Part shown: positions 55,750 to 64,000 of the stretch, in pieces
How positions within the stretch are numbered: the stretch's first letter is position 1
How the letters are laid out: each line of letters starts with the position of its first letter
Assembly (NCBI GenBank): GCA_029556615.1
Contig: JAKQDD010000033.1
Span: forward strand, 1 to 64,000
From: Verrucomicrobiota bacterium
GTDB lineage: Bacteria; Verrucomicrobiota; Verrucomicrobiia; Limisphaerales; J093
Direction of reading: 5' to 3'
DNA: 64,000 bases
The notes under the pieces: generated by a model
Seen by the model: the letters and a program-made list of their open reading frames with translations, nothing else
The model's database searches: none
Told to the model about the DNA's origin: nothing
Program-made: the position numbers and the translations under genes

Positions 55750-56544
55750 ATGAAGCACACCTACGAACAACTGGCGAAGATGATCGATCACTCCCTCCTG
55801 CACCCAACGATGACGGATCAGGAGCTCGAGGACGGCTGCAAGCTCGCCGCGCAATACGGCGTCGCTTCCGTCTGCATCAAACCCTACGCCGTCCGACGCG
55901 CCGCCGAACTCCTCCGCGGGAGCGGGGTCAACGTCGGCGCCGTCATCGGCTTCCCGCATGGCAACTCCTGCACCGAATCCAAGCGCTACGAAACCGAACT
56001 GGCCTGCCGCGACGGCGCCGTCGAGATCGACATGGTCCTCAACATCGGCAAGGCGCTGAGCGGCGACTGGGACTACGTCGAACGCGACGTGAAGGCGGTT
56101 TGTGACGAGGCCCATCGGCGCGGCGCGAAGGTCAAGGTCATCTTCGAGAACGACTACCTGACCCAGGGCGGCGCCGGCCTGGGCAGTGACGACTTCAAGC
56201 GGAAGCTCTGCGAACTGTGCGAACGGGCCGGTGCCGATTGGGTGAAGACTTCCACCGGCTACGGTTTCGTCAAACAACCGGACGGCAACTACAATTACAA
56301 AGGCGCGACCGAGCACGATTTGGCCCTCATGCGGGCCAGCGTCTCCGCGAAGGTCCAGGTGAAGGCCGCCGGCGGCGTGCGCGATCTGGACGGCCTGATC
56401 AGGGTCCGCGACCTCGGGGCAACCCGCTGCGGCGCCACCGCCACCGCTGTCATGCTCGACGAATACCGCCGGCGCGAAGCGGCCGGGAAAGCGGGCGGTG
56501 CCGAGGATGGACGATCCGCCACCCTTGGCGCGGGAGGTTACTGA
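55750..56544 (+). CDS. deoC: Deoxyribose-phosphate aldolase
   Basis: IDHSLLHPTMTDQE, VIGFPHGN, EIDMVLNIGKALSGDWDYV, DWVKTSTGY, VKAAGGVRDLDGLI. Confidence 0.95.
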   Translation: MKHTYEQLAKMIDHSLLHPTMTDQELEDGCKLAAQYGVASVCIKPYAVRRAAELLRGSGVNVGAVIGFPHGNSCTESKRYETELACRDGAVEIDMVLNIGKALSGDWDYVERDVKAVCDEAHRRGAKVKVIFENDYLTQGGAGLGSDDFKRKLCELCERAGADWVKTSTGYGFVKQPDGNYNYKGATEHDLALMRASVSAKVQVKAAGGVRDLDGLIRVRDLGATRCGATATAVMLDEYRRREAAGKAGGAEDGRSATLGAGGY

Positions 56545-56568
56545 ACCAGCTCAACTCCAAACGTGTTG

Positions 56569-56732
56569 ATTCAACCGCTCGGCAAGGGCACCTACGACGT
56601 GGCGGGCCTGATGAAGCCGCTGCGGGAGCTGGGGTACCTGGCCCCGTTGGCTTTCAGGGCTACGGCATCAAGGGAGACTCGCGGGGAATCCTGAGCCAGA
56701 CCATGAATGCTTGGCGCGCCATGAGGCCTTGA
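56569..56732 (+). pseudogene. Sugar phosphate isomerase/epimerase C-terminal fragment (frameshifted)
   Basis: QPLGKGTYDVAGLMKPLRELGY then in another frame GPVGFQGYGIKGDSRGILSQTMNAWRAM. Confidence 0.5.
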
Positions 56733-56753
56733 AAGCGGGAAAAGTCGGTCAAG

Positions 56754-56794
56754 TTTCTTGAAATCATGGATTTTCGCTCCATAGTTTCAAGAAA
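56754..56794. promoter_or_regulatory. Hairpin/operator TTTCTTGAAATCATGGA-ttttcgc-TCCATAGTTTCAAGAAA abutting the DUF4143 start codon
   Basis: 17-nt arms, 15/17 paired; last arm base is the A of the ATG at 56794. Confidence 0.65.
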
Positions 56795-57948
56795 TGCATG
56801 CGACAAAGATCCTCCGCCCCGCTCGCCTGGCGGAGTTGCGATCCGCCCTTGATCGTGCGCCGATTGTGGCCTTGCTGGGCGCCCGCCAATGCGGCAAGAC
56901 CACGCTCGCCCGCGGATTGGTGGGCGACACGACGCAGTTCTACGATCTCGAAAGCTCGACCGACCGGCAAGCACTGGCGGCCGCGCCGGAACGTACGCTG
57001 GCGGCCATGCGCGGTTTGGTGATCCTGGATGAAGCGCAGACAATGCCGGAGCTTCTGCCTGTGCTCCGTGTGCTGGCCGATCGACCGGACCTGCCCGCCC
57101 GGTTCCTTCTCCTGGGCAGCGCTTCCCCGGACTTGATTCGCGGTGCGTCGGAGACGCTGGCGGGACGGGTAGCGTTTGTCTATCTGACCGGTTTCGATGT
57201 GGCTGAGGTGGGGGCGGAAGCGATGCAGGAACGATGGTACCGCGGCGGATTCCCGCGGTCATTCCTCGCGCGGGATGACACGGCCAGTTACGCCTGGCGG
57301 CAGGAGTTCATCGAGACGTTTCTGACGCGCGACGCGGCCAGGTTTGGCATTACGCTGGCGCCGGAGGGTCTGCGGCGGTTCTGGACCATGCTGGCGCATG
57401 TGCATGGAGGGATCCTGAACGCGGCAGAACTGGGGCGGGCCGTATCGCTGGACCAGAAGACGGCCAGCCGCTATGTGGACATTCTGGCGGGCGCGTTCCT
57501 GGTGCGCCGGCTGCCCGCGTGGTTCGAGAATGTCGGCAAGCGAGTCGTCAAGGCACCGAAGCTCTATCTGCGGGACACCGGTTTGCTCCACGCGTTGTTG
57601 GGGCTGCGCCAAGGAACCGAAGTGCTGTCGCATCCCCGCTTTGGGGCATCGTGGGAGGGCTTCGCCTTGGAGCAGACCATCCGTTTCCTGGAGGCGGAAC
57701 GAGAGGCCTACTTCTGGGCCACGCACGGGGGCGCCGAACTGGACCTGCTGGTCGTCCGCGGGGGCCGACACTATGGCTTCGAGTTCAAGTACGCCGACGC
57801 TCCCAGCACCAGCAAGTCCATGCGCGTGGCGCTCGCCGATCTTCGTCTCGAGACTCTCTTCGTGATTTACCCCGGCCGACGACGGTTCGATCTGGATGAT
57901 CAGATCACGGTGCTGCCGCTGGCGGACCTCGCTCAGCTCCGACTCTAA
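56794..57948 (+). CDS. AAA (AAA_14) ATPase with DUF4143 domain
   Basis: GARQCGKTTLARGLVG P-loop; LDEAQTMPELLPVLRVLAD; RYVDILAGAFLVRRLPAW; LDLLVVRGGRHYGFEFKY. Confidence 0.92.
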   Translation: MHATKILRPARLAELRSALDRAPIVALLGARQCGKTTLARGLVGDTTQFYDLESSTDRQALAAAPERTLAAMRGLVILDEAQTMPELLPVLRVLADRPDLPARFLLLGSASPDLIRGASETLAGRVAFVYLTGFDVAEVGAEAMQERWYRGGFPRSFLARDDTASYAWRQEFIETFLTRDAARFGITLAPEGLRRFWTMLAHVHGGILNAAELGRAVSLDQKTASRYVDILAGAFLVRRLPAWFENVGKRVVKAPKLYLRDTGLLHALLGLRQGTEVLSHPRFGASWEGFALEQTIRFLEAEREAYFWATHGGAELDLLVVRGGRHYGFEFKYADAPSTSKSMRVALADLRLETLFVIYPGRRRFDLDDQITVLPLADLAQLRL

Positions 57949-58073
57949 ACCGGAGCCACCGCCGGTCGCACGGACTCCCGGGTCCTTTCAGTAAGGTTTT
58001 TCCTCACTTCAACGTCCTGACTTTCCAGCAATGGGCCATCCCGATCGAGTGGGATGAGGTCTATTGTGTAGAC

Positions 58074-58430
58074 ATGACCCTGAAGATCTCGAACACCCTG
58101 AACAACGGCGATGAGGTGGCGCACACTCTGGTCAAGGTGAGCGCCGGCAGCGGCCAGGCCGAGGCGACCTCCAACACCCAGACCGGCGAACTGATCTTCG
58201 AGGTCAGCGCCGGCGTGGGCGTCATTGGCATCGAGGCGCGCGGCCACTGGGCGATCACCCACGCGGCCGATGGGCCTTTCTTCGGCAAGGCGGCGACGCA
58301 GAGCGACGGGAAGGTCCTGGCCTGCTTCGACGCCAGCGGACTGCCGGTCGGCGAAGACCGCGTCGGGCTCAGCCTGCCCGTCGGGCCTATTTCGTCCAGA
58401 ATGCGTCACTTCGTTGGATCTGGTCGATGA
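58074..58430 (+). CDS. Hypothetical protein, possibly phage-derived
   Basis: ORF only; frame may extend upstream (FPHFNVLTFQQWAIPIEWDEVYCVD). Confidence 0.35.
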   Translation: MTLKISNTLNNGDEVAHTLVKVSAGSGQAEATSNTQTGELIFEVSAGVGVIGIEARGHWAITHAADGPFFGKAATQSDGKVLACFDASGLPVGEDRVGLSLPVGPISSRMRHFVGSGR

Positions 58431-58557
58431 CAACGCGGATCGTCGGGCGCCGGAGGCTCCTTCGAACGGAGCCGCTTGACGCATCGGCACAGCGGCCTGC
58501 CATGGTATCGAACGGCTTCTCCGGTGGCCGCGGCGACCGAATCGCGACCCTCGGCAT

Positions 58558-59442
58558 TCAGAAATCAACTTCGATGCGGGTCTCGAACACGCTGAGGTGG
58601 CCTTCGGGAGAGCGACCGCTGACGTCGGCGAAGAGGCCGTGCCGCCAGGTCGCCCGCCCGTCCAAGACCGGTCGGCCGATTTGCAGCCCGGCATTCACCC
58701 CCGGAGCCAGGGCCTGCAGCGCCGCTGCCGGTTCCATGAATGGGATGTCGCGGCTGCTGGTAATCACGTCCAGACCCATCGGCGCCTGGTATTGGCCGGC
58801 GCGAAGTTCGCCAATCAGCGGGATGTCCCGAAACGACAGGTAACTCTCCTCAATATAGAACTGATTGGGAATGTAGCCGACCTCCAGTTGGTAAGAGACC
58901 GGCAAGACCAGCAGACAGTCACCCTTGGCATAGAGACGCGCGCGCCGCAACTCGACGCCCGCATCGAAGCCGCGAAACTCGTTGCCGGTGACAAACGCGG
59001 CCCCGTCGAGCGCGAACTTGGCGCCGACCTTCCCGCTCATTTTCAGTTCTTCGAGATGGAAGACGGGCGAGGCGTTGGTCCCGGCCACCCGCGCGCGAAC
59101 CTCCGCCCACGGATCCGCAAGTTGCGTCTTGCGCGAGAGCCCGAGGTGCAGCCCGTCCCAGCCCGCCCACGAGGATCGCCATTCGAATGACGAGGTCTTG
59201 GGGATGGCAGCGCTGGCCGCGGCGAGTTCAGGCGCCACATGGGTGTGCACCGTGATGCACGCCTGCTGTGTGAGCGGCTGAGGGTTCTCCTGAGCCGGCG
59301 CCACGGCGCGGGCCGGTTCCGGTTCCGTGCCGACTTGGGGCTGGGCCGCCAGGAGGCATGGCTGCGACACCGCCTCGCCGCAGAAAACGAGAAAGAGGGC
59401 CAGCGAGGCGCGCCTCAGACGAATCCCACTCGTCAGCCTCAT
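58558..59442 (-). CDS. Phosphate-selective-porin-like outer membrane protein, short
   Basis: GAKFALDGAAF..FRGFDAGVELRRARLYAKG, LSFRDIPLIGELRAGQYQAPMGLDVITSSRDIPFME; C-terminal ...FETRIEVDF. Confidence 0.65.
   Translation of the reverse strand: MRLTSGIRLRRASLALFLVFCGEAVSQPCLLAAQPQVGTEPEPARAVAPAQENPQPLTQQACITVHTHVAPELAAASAAIPKTSSFEWRSSWAGWDGLHLGLSRKTQLADPWAEVRARVAGTNASPVFHLEELKMSGKVGAKFALDGAAFVTGNEFRGFDAGVELRRARLYAKGDCLLVLPVSYQLEVGYIPNQFYIEESYLSFRDIPLIGELRAGQYQAPMGLDVITSSRDIPFMEPAAALQALAPGVNAGLQIGRPVLDGRATWRHGLFADVSGRSPEGHLSVFETRIEVDF
59400..59420. repeat. Short derivative of the bipartite inverted-repeat element inside the porin signal-peptide codons
   Basis: CCAGCGAGGCGCGCCTCAGAC, close to CTAGCGAGGCGCGCCTCAGAC at 3519-3539 (complement). 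Confidence 0.4.
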
Positions 59443-59562
59443 GAATCGGTTCAATGTCTCGCCTCGGTTTCCTCCCGCCCCCCCGGCCTGCGTGCCAACC
59501 TCTGGGGGGATTCCCGTGTTGCGATCCTCCAGGACCGTGAGCCCGAGAGGCTCGAGCGAATC

Positions 59563-60618
59563 TCAGGTCGCTTCAGAAATGTGAACCGTGACTGGTGCCG
59601 ACCGGTTCTTGACTTGAACCGTCCTGGCTCGCCAGCCGTGACCAGGGTTTCGCAACCGGGCAAAAGTCGCCTCGGAAATCCCCACGCACATCGGGTCCGT
59701 GACCGATTCGATGCGAGCGGCGGTGTTGACCACGTCGCCGATCACGGTGACGTCCTTGCGGCTCGAGGTCCCGATCTCCCCCTGGATCACGGAACCGGAG
59801 TTGATCCCGATGCGGATGCGGACGCCTTCCAGCCCACGCGCCGCGCGCGGCTCGTTGAGACGCCCTAACGCCCCCAGCACCTTCCGGCCCGCGGCGACCG
59901 CATCGTTGCCATCAATGAACACCGCCATGATCGCGTCGCCAATGAACTTGTCGATGTCCCCGTGACATTCGTGCGTGATCACTTCGCAGACGCCGAACAG
60001 CTCGTTGACCATCGTGGCCACGGTTGCTGGCGAGTTGCGCTCGGAAAACGCCGTGAAACCCACCACATCCAGGTAGAGCACCGTCAGATCCCGAACCCGC
60101 GCCTGGCCCTCGACAGCGCCCTGGAGATGGTCCATCACCTCCTCCATCGTGGCAGCCGAGACGTATCGCCTGATCAGCACATTGAACTTCTCCTGCAGCA
60201 ACCGGAAGTCCTCCTCCTGGGTGATGTCGCGGAACACCTCGATTCCCGCGATGATGGCGCCGGTTTCATCCCGGATGGCGCCGATGTGCGTGTAAACCGG
60301 GAAACGCCGGCCCTCCTTATGCATCGGGTAGACCTTGGCGCGGATACTCTCGCCGGTCTGAATCGAGCGGGCCAACGGGCAGGCGGAGAAGCAGAGCATG
60401 GTCCCATGTTCATCGATGTGGTTCAGCATGCTGTCATGGCAGCAGCGCCCCATGACATCCTGCTTCCGATGTCCGGTGATCTCCTCCGCCGCGCAGTTCC
60501 AGAAGAGGATCCGACGGTCCAGATCCACGATGTAGACACCGTCAAAGATGCTGTCGAGCACGGTGGACAGCACGCTGCGGCCATCTTGCAGTTCTCGGTA
60601 GATCGCTCTCTTGTTCAT
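59563..60618 (-). CDS. PAS domain plus class III adenylate/guanylate cyclase
   Basis: PAS: LDSIFDGVYIVDLDRRILFWNCAAEEITG; cyclase: LTVLYLDVVGFTAFSE, DKFIGDAIMAVF, RIGINSGSVIQGEIGTSSRKDVTVIGDVVNTAARIE. Confidence 0.92.
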   Translation of the reverse strand: MNKRAIYRELQDGRSVLSTVLDSIFDGVYIVDLDRRILFWNCAAEEITGHRKQDVMGRCCHDSMLNHIDEHGTMLCFSACPLARSIQTGESIRAKVYPMHKEGRRFPVYTHIGAIRDETGAIIAGIEVFRDITQEEDFRLLQEKFNVLIRRYVSAATMEEVMDHLQGAVEGQARVRDLTVLYLDVVGFTAFSERNSPATVATMVNELFGVCEVITHECHGDIDKFIGDAIMAVFIDGNDAVAAGRKVLGALGRLNEPRAARGLEGVRIRIGINSGSVIQGEIGTSSRKDVTVIGDVVNTAARIESVTDPMCVGISEATFARLRNPGHGWRARTVQVKNRSAPVTVHISEAT

Positions 60619-60736
60619 CGGCTCAGCCCTTCACGTTCGGCGTTCGGCCGCCCCTGGCATCGGATTCACCTTCGTCGCGGGTTGTTCCACAACGATGGCA
60701 CAACCGTCTTCGGCGGCTTGTTTCCCTCCCACCCCC

Positions 60737-62053
60737 TGGAGATCGCTCACGGCTGACGAAATCCGGAACTATGCTCCCGGCCGCCTTGAAATGCTTCTGA
60801 AGCGGACACGGTCCTTCTGGAACTCGCGCCGGTTCCTCATCTCGACGCCGGGGACCAAGGGCGACGCCATGGACACCGCCTACCGCGCTGGGGACCAACG
60901 CGTCTGGAACTTCGAGTGCCCCGCCTGCGGTCAGCTTCAGCCCCTCAAGTTCGAGCAGTTGAAGTGGGACTCGAACGACATGACCAAGCCCGAAGGCAAG
61001 TGGCGGTTCGACGCCCTGGCCGAGACGATCCGCTTCGAGTGCGCCGGGTGCGGACACCGGATCAAGGACACGCCCGTGGACCGGCGGTGGATTGAGAACC
61101 ATGGGCGCTTTGTCCCGCAGAACCCCAACGCCCCGAGATCGCGGGTCAGCTACACGTGGAACGCCCTGCTGCCGCACTGGATCGAGTGGCGGTCGATCGT
61201 GGAAGAGTTCCTGGCGGCGGTGGACGCGATGCGGGTGGGTGGGGACATCGAGCCGATGTTCACCTTCGTCACCGAGACCCTGGGGGAACCTTGGGACCTG
61301 GACCGGTGGATGGTGACCGGAGATGACTACCTGCTGGAACGGAAAGGGGATTACGACTTCGGCGATCCGTGGCCCTTGGAACAGACGCGGTTCCTGGCGG
61401 CGGACCGGCAGGCCCGCGGGGGTGAGCACTACTTTTGGGTGGCACGCGCCTTCGGGCCAGGGGCCGCCAGCCGGTTACTGGCCTAAGGCCGCTGCGCCAC
61501 GACGACTGAGTTGGAGCAGATTCGGCAGCAACTGAAGGTCCCGCTGGTCAACGCCATGATCGACTCGGGGTTCAAAGCGTCGGAGGTGTATCGGTTCTGC
61601 ATGGGCGCCGGGTGGAAGGCGATGAAAGGGGATGAGGCGGAGTGGTTCCTGGGACAGGACCCGCGGACCCGCAAGACCGTGCGCCGGACGTGGCGGCGGG
61701 TGCTGGTCGATCCCAACTTGGGAAGCCGGAAGTCACGGGCGCCTCGGCACCTGCCGCTTTTCCAGTGGTCCAATCCGAGCATCAAAGACCATCTGGCCTT
61801 GTTCACGCATGGAGTGGTGGGCCAGTGGACCATCCCGAAGCAGACGGGCCGCGACTACATCGAGCAGATGACGGCGGAGGTCCGGGAAGAACGCGAGGAC
61901 TCGCGCGGGCGGATCAAGGTGCTGTGGATTCAGAAGCGCCGGGACAACCACTACCTCGACTGCGAGTTGATGATTGACGCGGCGGCAGTCATCTCGGGCG
62001 GCTTGAAGCCGGCGCAGTTAGATGACGGGCAGCGGTCAGAGGGAACGGCGTAA
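60737..62053 (+). pseudogene. Phage terminase large subunit (GpA-like), 5' truncated with in-frame TAA
   Basis: DEIRNYAPGRLEMLLKRTRSFWNSRRFLISTPGTKGDAMDTAYRAGDQR..CPACGQ; ASRLLA*GRCATTTELEQIRQQLKVPLVNAMIDSGFKASEVYRFC in the same frame. Confidence 0.85.
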
Positions 62054-62118
62054 GGTGCGAGCAGCCATCAGGCGCAGGGAAGTTGGCTCAATTCGCAATA
62101 TTCGACCTCATCTGCATG

Positions 62119-62379
62119 TCAATTCGTCCACTCGAAAAAGTCCATTCCCGCGATCTGACAACCAAGACCCGCCATCACTAGCCCGACCAGTGAAATACCC
62201 ACAGGCTTCCAGGTCGCCTTCAGGTTCAGAATGAAGAAGATGAGGGATACTGGCGGCAGGAGCATGCAACTCCAGAAGCACGCGGGTCCACTCCTACGGG
62301 CGATGACGAGGAACCCAATATCACCAGCCAAGGCGATCAGGCACCCCAGACAGAACAATAGATAACCAAGCGTGATCAT
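62119..62379 (-). CDS. Small membrane protein
   Basis: Three hydrophobic segments. Confidence 0.4.
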   Translation of the reverse strand: MITLGYLLFCLGCLIALAGDIGFLVIARRSGPACFWSCMLLPPVSLIFFILNLKATWKPVGISLVGLVMAGLGCQIAGMDFFEWTN

Positions 62380-62419
62380 GCTCAGGACGCGTCGTGCCGC
62401 GTCAGGCGGAACGATCAGC

Positions 62420-62740
62420 TCACCGAAGCCGGCCCCTCCCTGGCTTCCCAGTTGCCGACCAACGTCGCGGACCGATTTTCGGTGCAGCGCCTGGTTCGGC
62501 TTCCAGCTGCTGTCGAACGAGGTCACGTGCCTGCTCAACCGGCCTCATCGCTCTCTGAATAGCGGCGGCAACTTTTGCAAGTGTGGCATTCAGTTGCTTT
62601 GGAAACTCAGGTCCAAAGTTCAACCGGGACACATCTTCCCCTGCGAGACTCGCAAAGGCCTCATATGTCTGCCTGAGCCGCTCGATTTGCTCTTTGATTT
62701 GTGGCAGCGGCTCCAGGTCTTTCTTCGTAAGCTTCTTCAT
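62420..62740 (-). CDS. Hypothetical protein
   Basis: MKKLTKKDLEPLPQIKEQIERLRQTYEAF helical, K/E-rich; ORF only. Confidence 0.4.
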   Translation of the reverse strand: MKKLTKKDLEPLPQIKEQIERLRQTYEAFASLAGEDVSRLNFGPEFPKQLNATLAKVAAAIQRAMRPVEQARDLVRQQLEAEPGAAPKIGPRRWSATGKPGRGRLR

Positions 62741-62827
62741 AGGGTGGTTGCTTTCTCCGCCCAACACCAGATGTGAGGCACAGACGACCGTAAGCCGGTC
62801 TCCTGTGCAGTTCCCGAGCACGCCAGG

Positions 62828-63316
62828 TCAGGCCGTTGCCTTCACCGACCTGTCGGTGATACTCATGGAATCTGCAGCGGCTTTTCCCTCACAACACCGT
62901 CTCCCGACTCTACCTTCACGGATAGCATGGCGCGTCCGGTTCGCAGTTCGCCGCCTCACCGGTGTGCTCCGGCAGGGTGGCATGAGCCGCCCTTCGCTGA
63001 GGCGGTTCAAGCAGTAGCGGTCGCAGACGTCGATCGGACGGTTGTTCGTGTCGGAGTTGAAGACCACGCCGTACAGGCGAATGCCGCGCCAATACCACCA
63101 CACAACCTCGGTGTGCTTCCCGAGCAGGTCGCGGAATCCCACGCTGTCTGGTGACCCCAGCAGAGCCTGAACCTCCGAGGGAACCATCCGCGGGACAATG
63201 TCGCGCCACCGGAGGTGAAATCTGAAAAGTCCGAATGCGTATAGCACTAATAATATCACGCCAAGGATCCCGCCCCCCACGAACCAGCACCGAGGCTTCA
63301 CGCGCGAAGAACTCAT
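62828..63316 (-). CDS. Hypothetical membrane-anchored protein
   Basis: N-terminal TM segment; GSPDSVGFRDLLGKHTEVVWWYWRG; ORF only. Confidence 0.35.
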   Translation of the reverse strand: MSSSRVKPRCWFVGGGILGVILLVLYAFGLFRFHLRWRDIVPRMVPSEVQALLGSPDSVGFRDLLGKHTEVVWWYWRGIRLYGVVFNSDTNNRPIDVCDRYCLNRLSEGRLMPPCRSTPVRRRTANRTRHAIREGRVGRRCCEGKAAADSMSITDRSVKATA

Positions 63317-63519
63317 GGGCCAGACGATGAGTGCGACAGGTACTTGGCGAACTGTTTGACGCAGTGCAGTGCGTCAGACAGAGGCTTACTCCTGCGTGTC
63401 TGGTTTGTCGAGAGGGAGTTCGCATAGACGGCGTCTAAGCGTCTAGTGGGTCGTTCGGCAAGCGTGACCTTGAGCAGATCCGTCTCCCATGCATCGCAAA
63501 CCGCTCCTGGCGTCACGTT

Positions 63520-63882
63520 ATGCGCGCATCCGAACGTTACCCCTTCAGTGTGACGGCACGTCCAAGACTGGAAGTCCGGATGCTGGTCCGGGCGCTCAAA
63601 TCGCAACTGACCAAGGGGGCGACCCTGCTCGGCGCATTGGAAGCGTTGGTCACACAGAAGTGGGCCGCCAACGTGGTCAACGGCCAGACGGTCCTCTCGA
63701 CCGCCGAGGCCGGCGGTTCGGTCACGTTCACTTTCGAGCGCGCCTACACCCCGGCCGAACTCGCCGTGATGGCGGAGGAGGCGCTGGAGTGGGTGAACAC
63801 CCTCGCCGACCCGGAGAATCCGCCCCTGGACGTGCCCCGGTTCAACCGCCTGCACCCCACCTTCCACAAGGCTGTCCTGTGA
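63520..63882 (+). CDS. Hypothetical, possibly phage-derived
   Basis: ORF with coding character near terminase remnant; no recognised motif. Confidence 0.35.
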   Translation: MRASERYPFSVTARPRLEVRMLVRALKSQLTKGATLLGALEALVTQKWAANVVNGQTVLSTAEAGGSVTFTFERAYTPAELAVMAEEALEWVNTLADPENPPLDVPRFNRLHPTFHKAVL

Positions 63883-64000
63883 TTCCATTGCTCCGCAAGC
63901 TCTTGCACATTCGTACCGATCCCGTCCCACCGAAGGGACCCAAGGGACGGCAGGGACTCAAGAAATCCCCGCCGCAGGCCGGCAGTCTGGCCCCACCGGT

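Noticed and set aside
53945-61486. Possible stop-codon recoding, since two interrupted genes have a Tyr position replaced by TAG or TAA
   Set aside because: Intact genes here end at TAA, TAG and TGA, and both interrupted genes are also truncated, so nonsense mutation in pseudogenes is simpler.
1-64000. tRNA, rRNA or a complete IS element
   Set aside because: None recognised by eye on either strand; a tRNAscan-SE/Infernal run would be needed to exclude them.

Overview
High-GC bacterial window. Gene content (ASST-type arylsulfotransferases, SUMF1 domains, ECF sigma plus Ser/Thr kinase, DUF1566, Tat-exported oxidoreductases, many secreted glycosidase-like proteins) suggests Verrucomicrobiota/Planctomycetota; this taxonomic call is inference. 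Three zones stand out. (1) 0-18.8 kb: a decaying accessory region with GIY-YIG, integrase debris, a complete AbiEi/AbiEii toxin-antitoxin pair, a 353-bp partial copy of abiEi, a TOTE conflict-system remnant, and many truncated glycosidase-like genes. (2) 18.8-42.6 kb: a coherent set of exported proteins (EF-hand/beta-helix protein, phosphoesterase, sulfatase, two arylsulfotransferases, SUMF1 protein, a 2534-aa multidomain protein, an LTxxQ-like+PEBP fusion) next to an overlapping ECF sigma/Ser-Thr kinase pair. The giant protein contains domains paralogous to three neighbouring stand-alone genes, and unrelated members of the cluster share Gly/Arg-rich low-complexity tracts. (3) 42.6-64 kb: two PilT-family ATPases plus a cNMP/GAF protein, a perfect 52-bp palindrome, further glycosidase genes and pseudogenes, deoC, an AAA/DUF4143 ATPase with a hairpin at its start codon, a PAS-cyclase, and phage terminase remnants. 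The most interesting non-coding signal is a 179-bp bipartite inverted-repeat element (87 bp + 89 bp, each with 11-bp terminal inverted repeats) present twice in opposite orientation, with short derivatives at two other gene starts. No tRNA, rRNA or CRISPR array was recognised by eye. All family calls come from reading motifs and were not database-verified.
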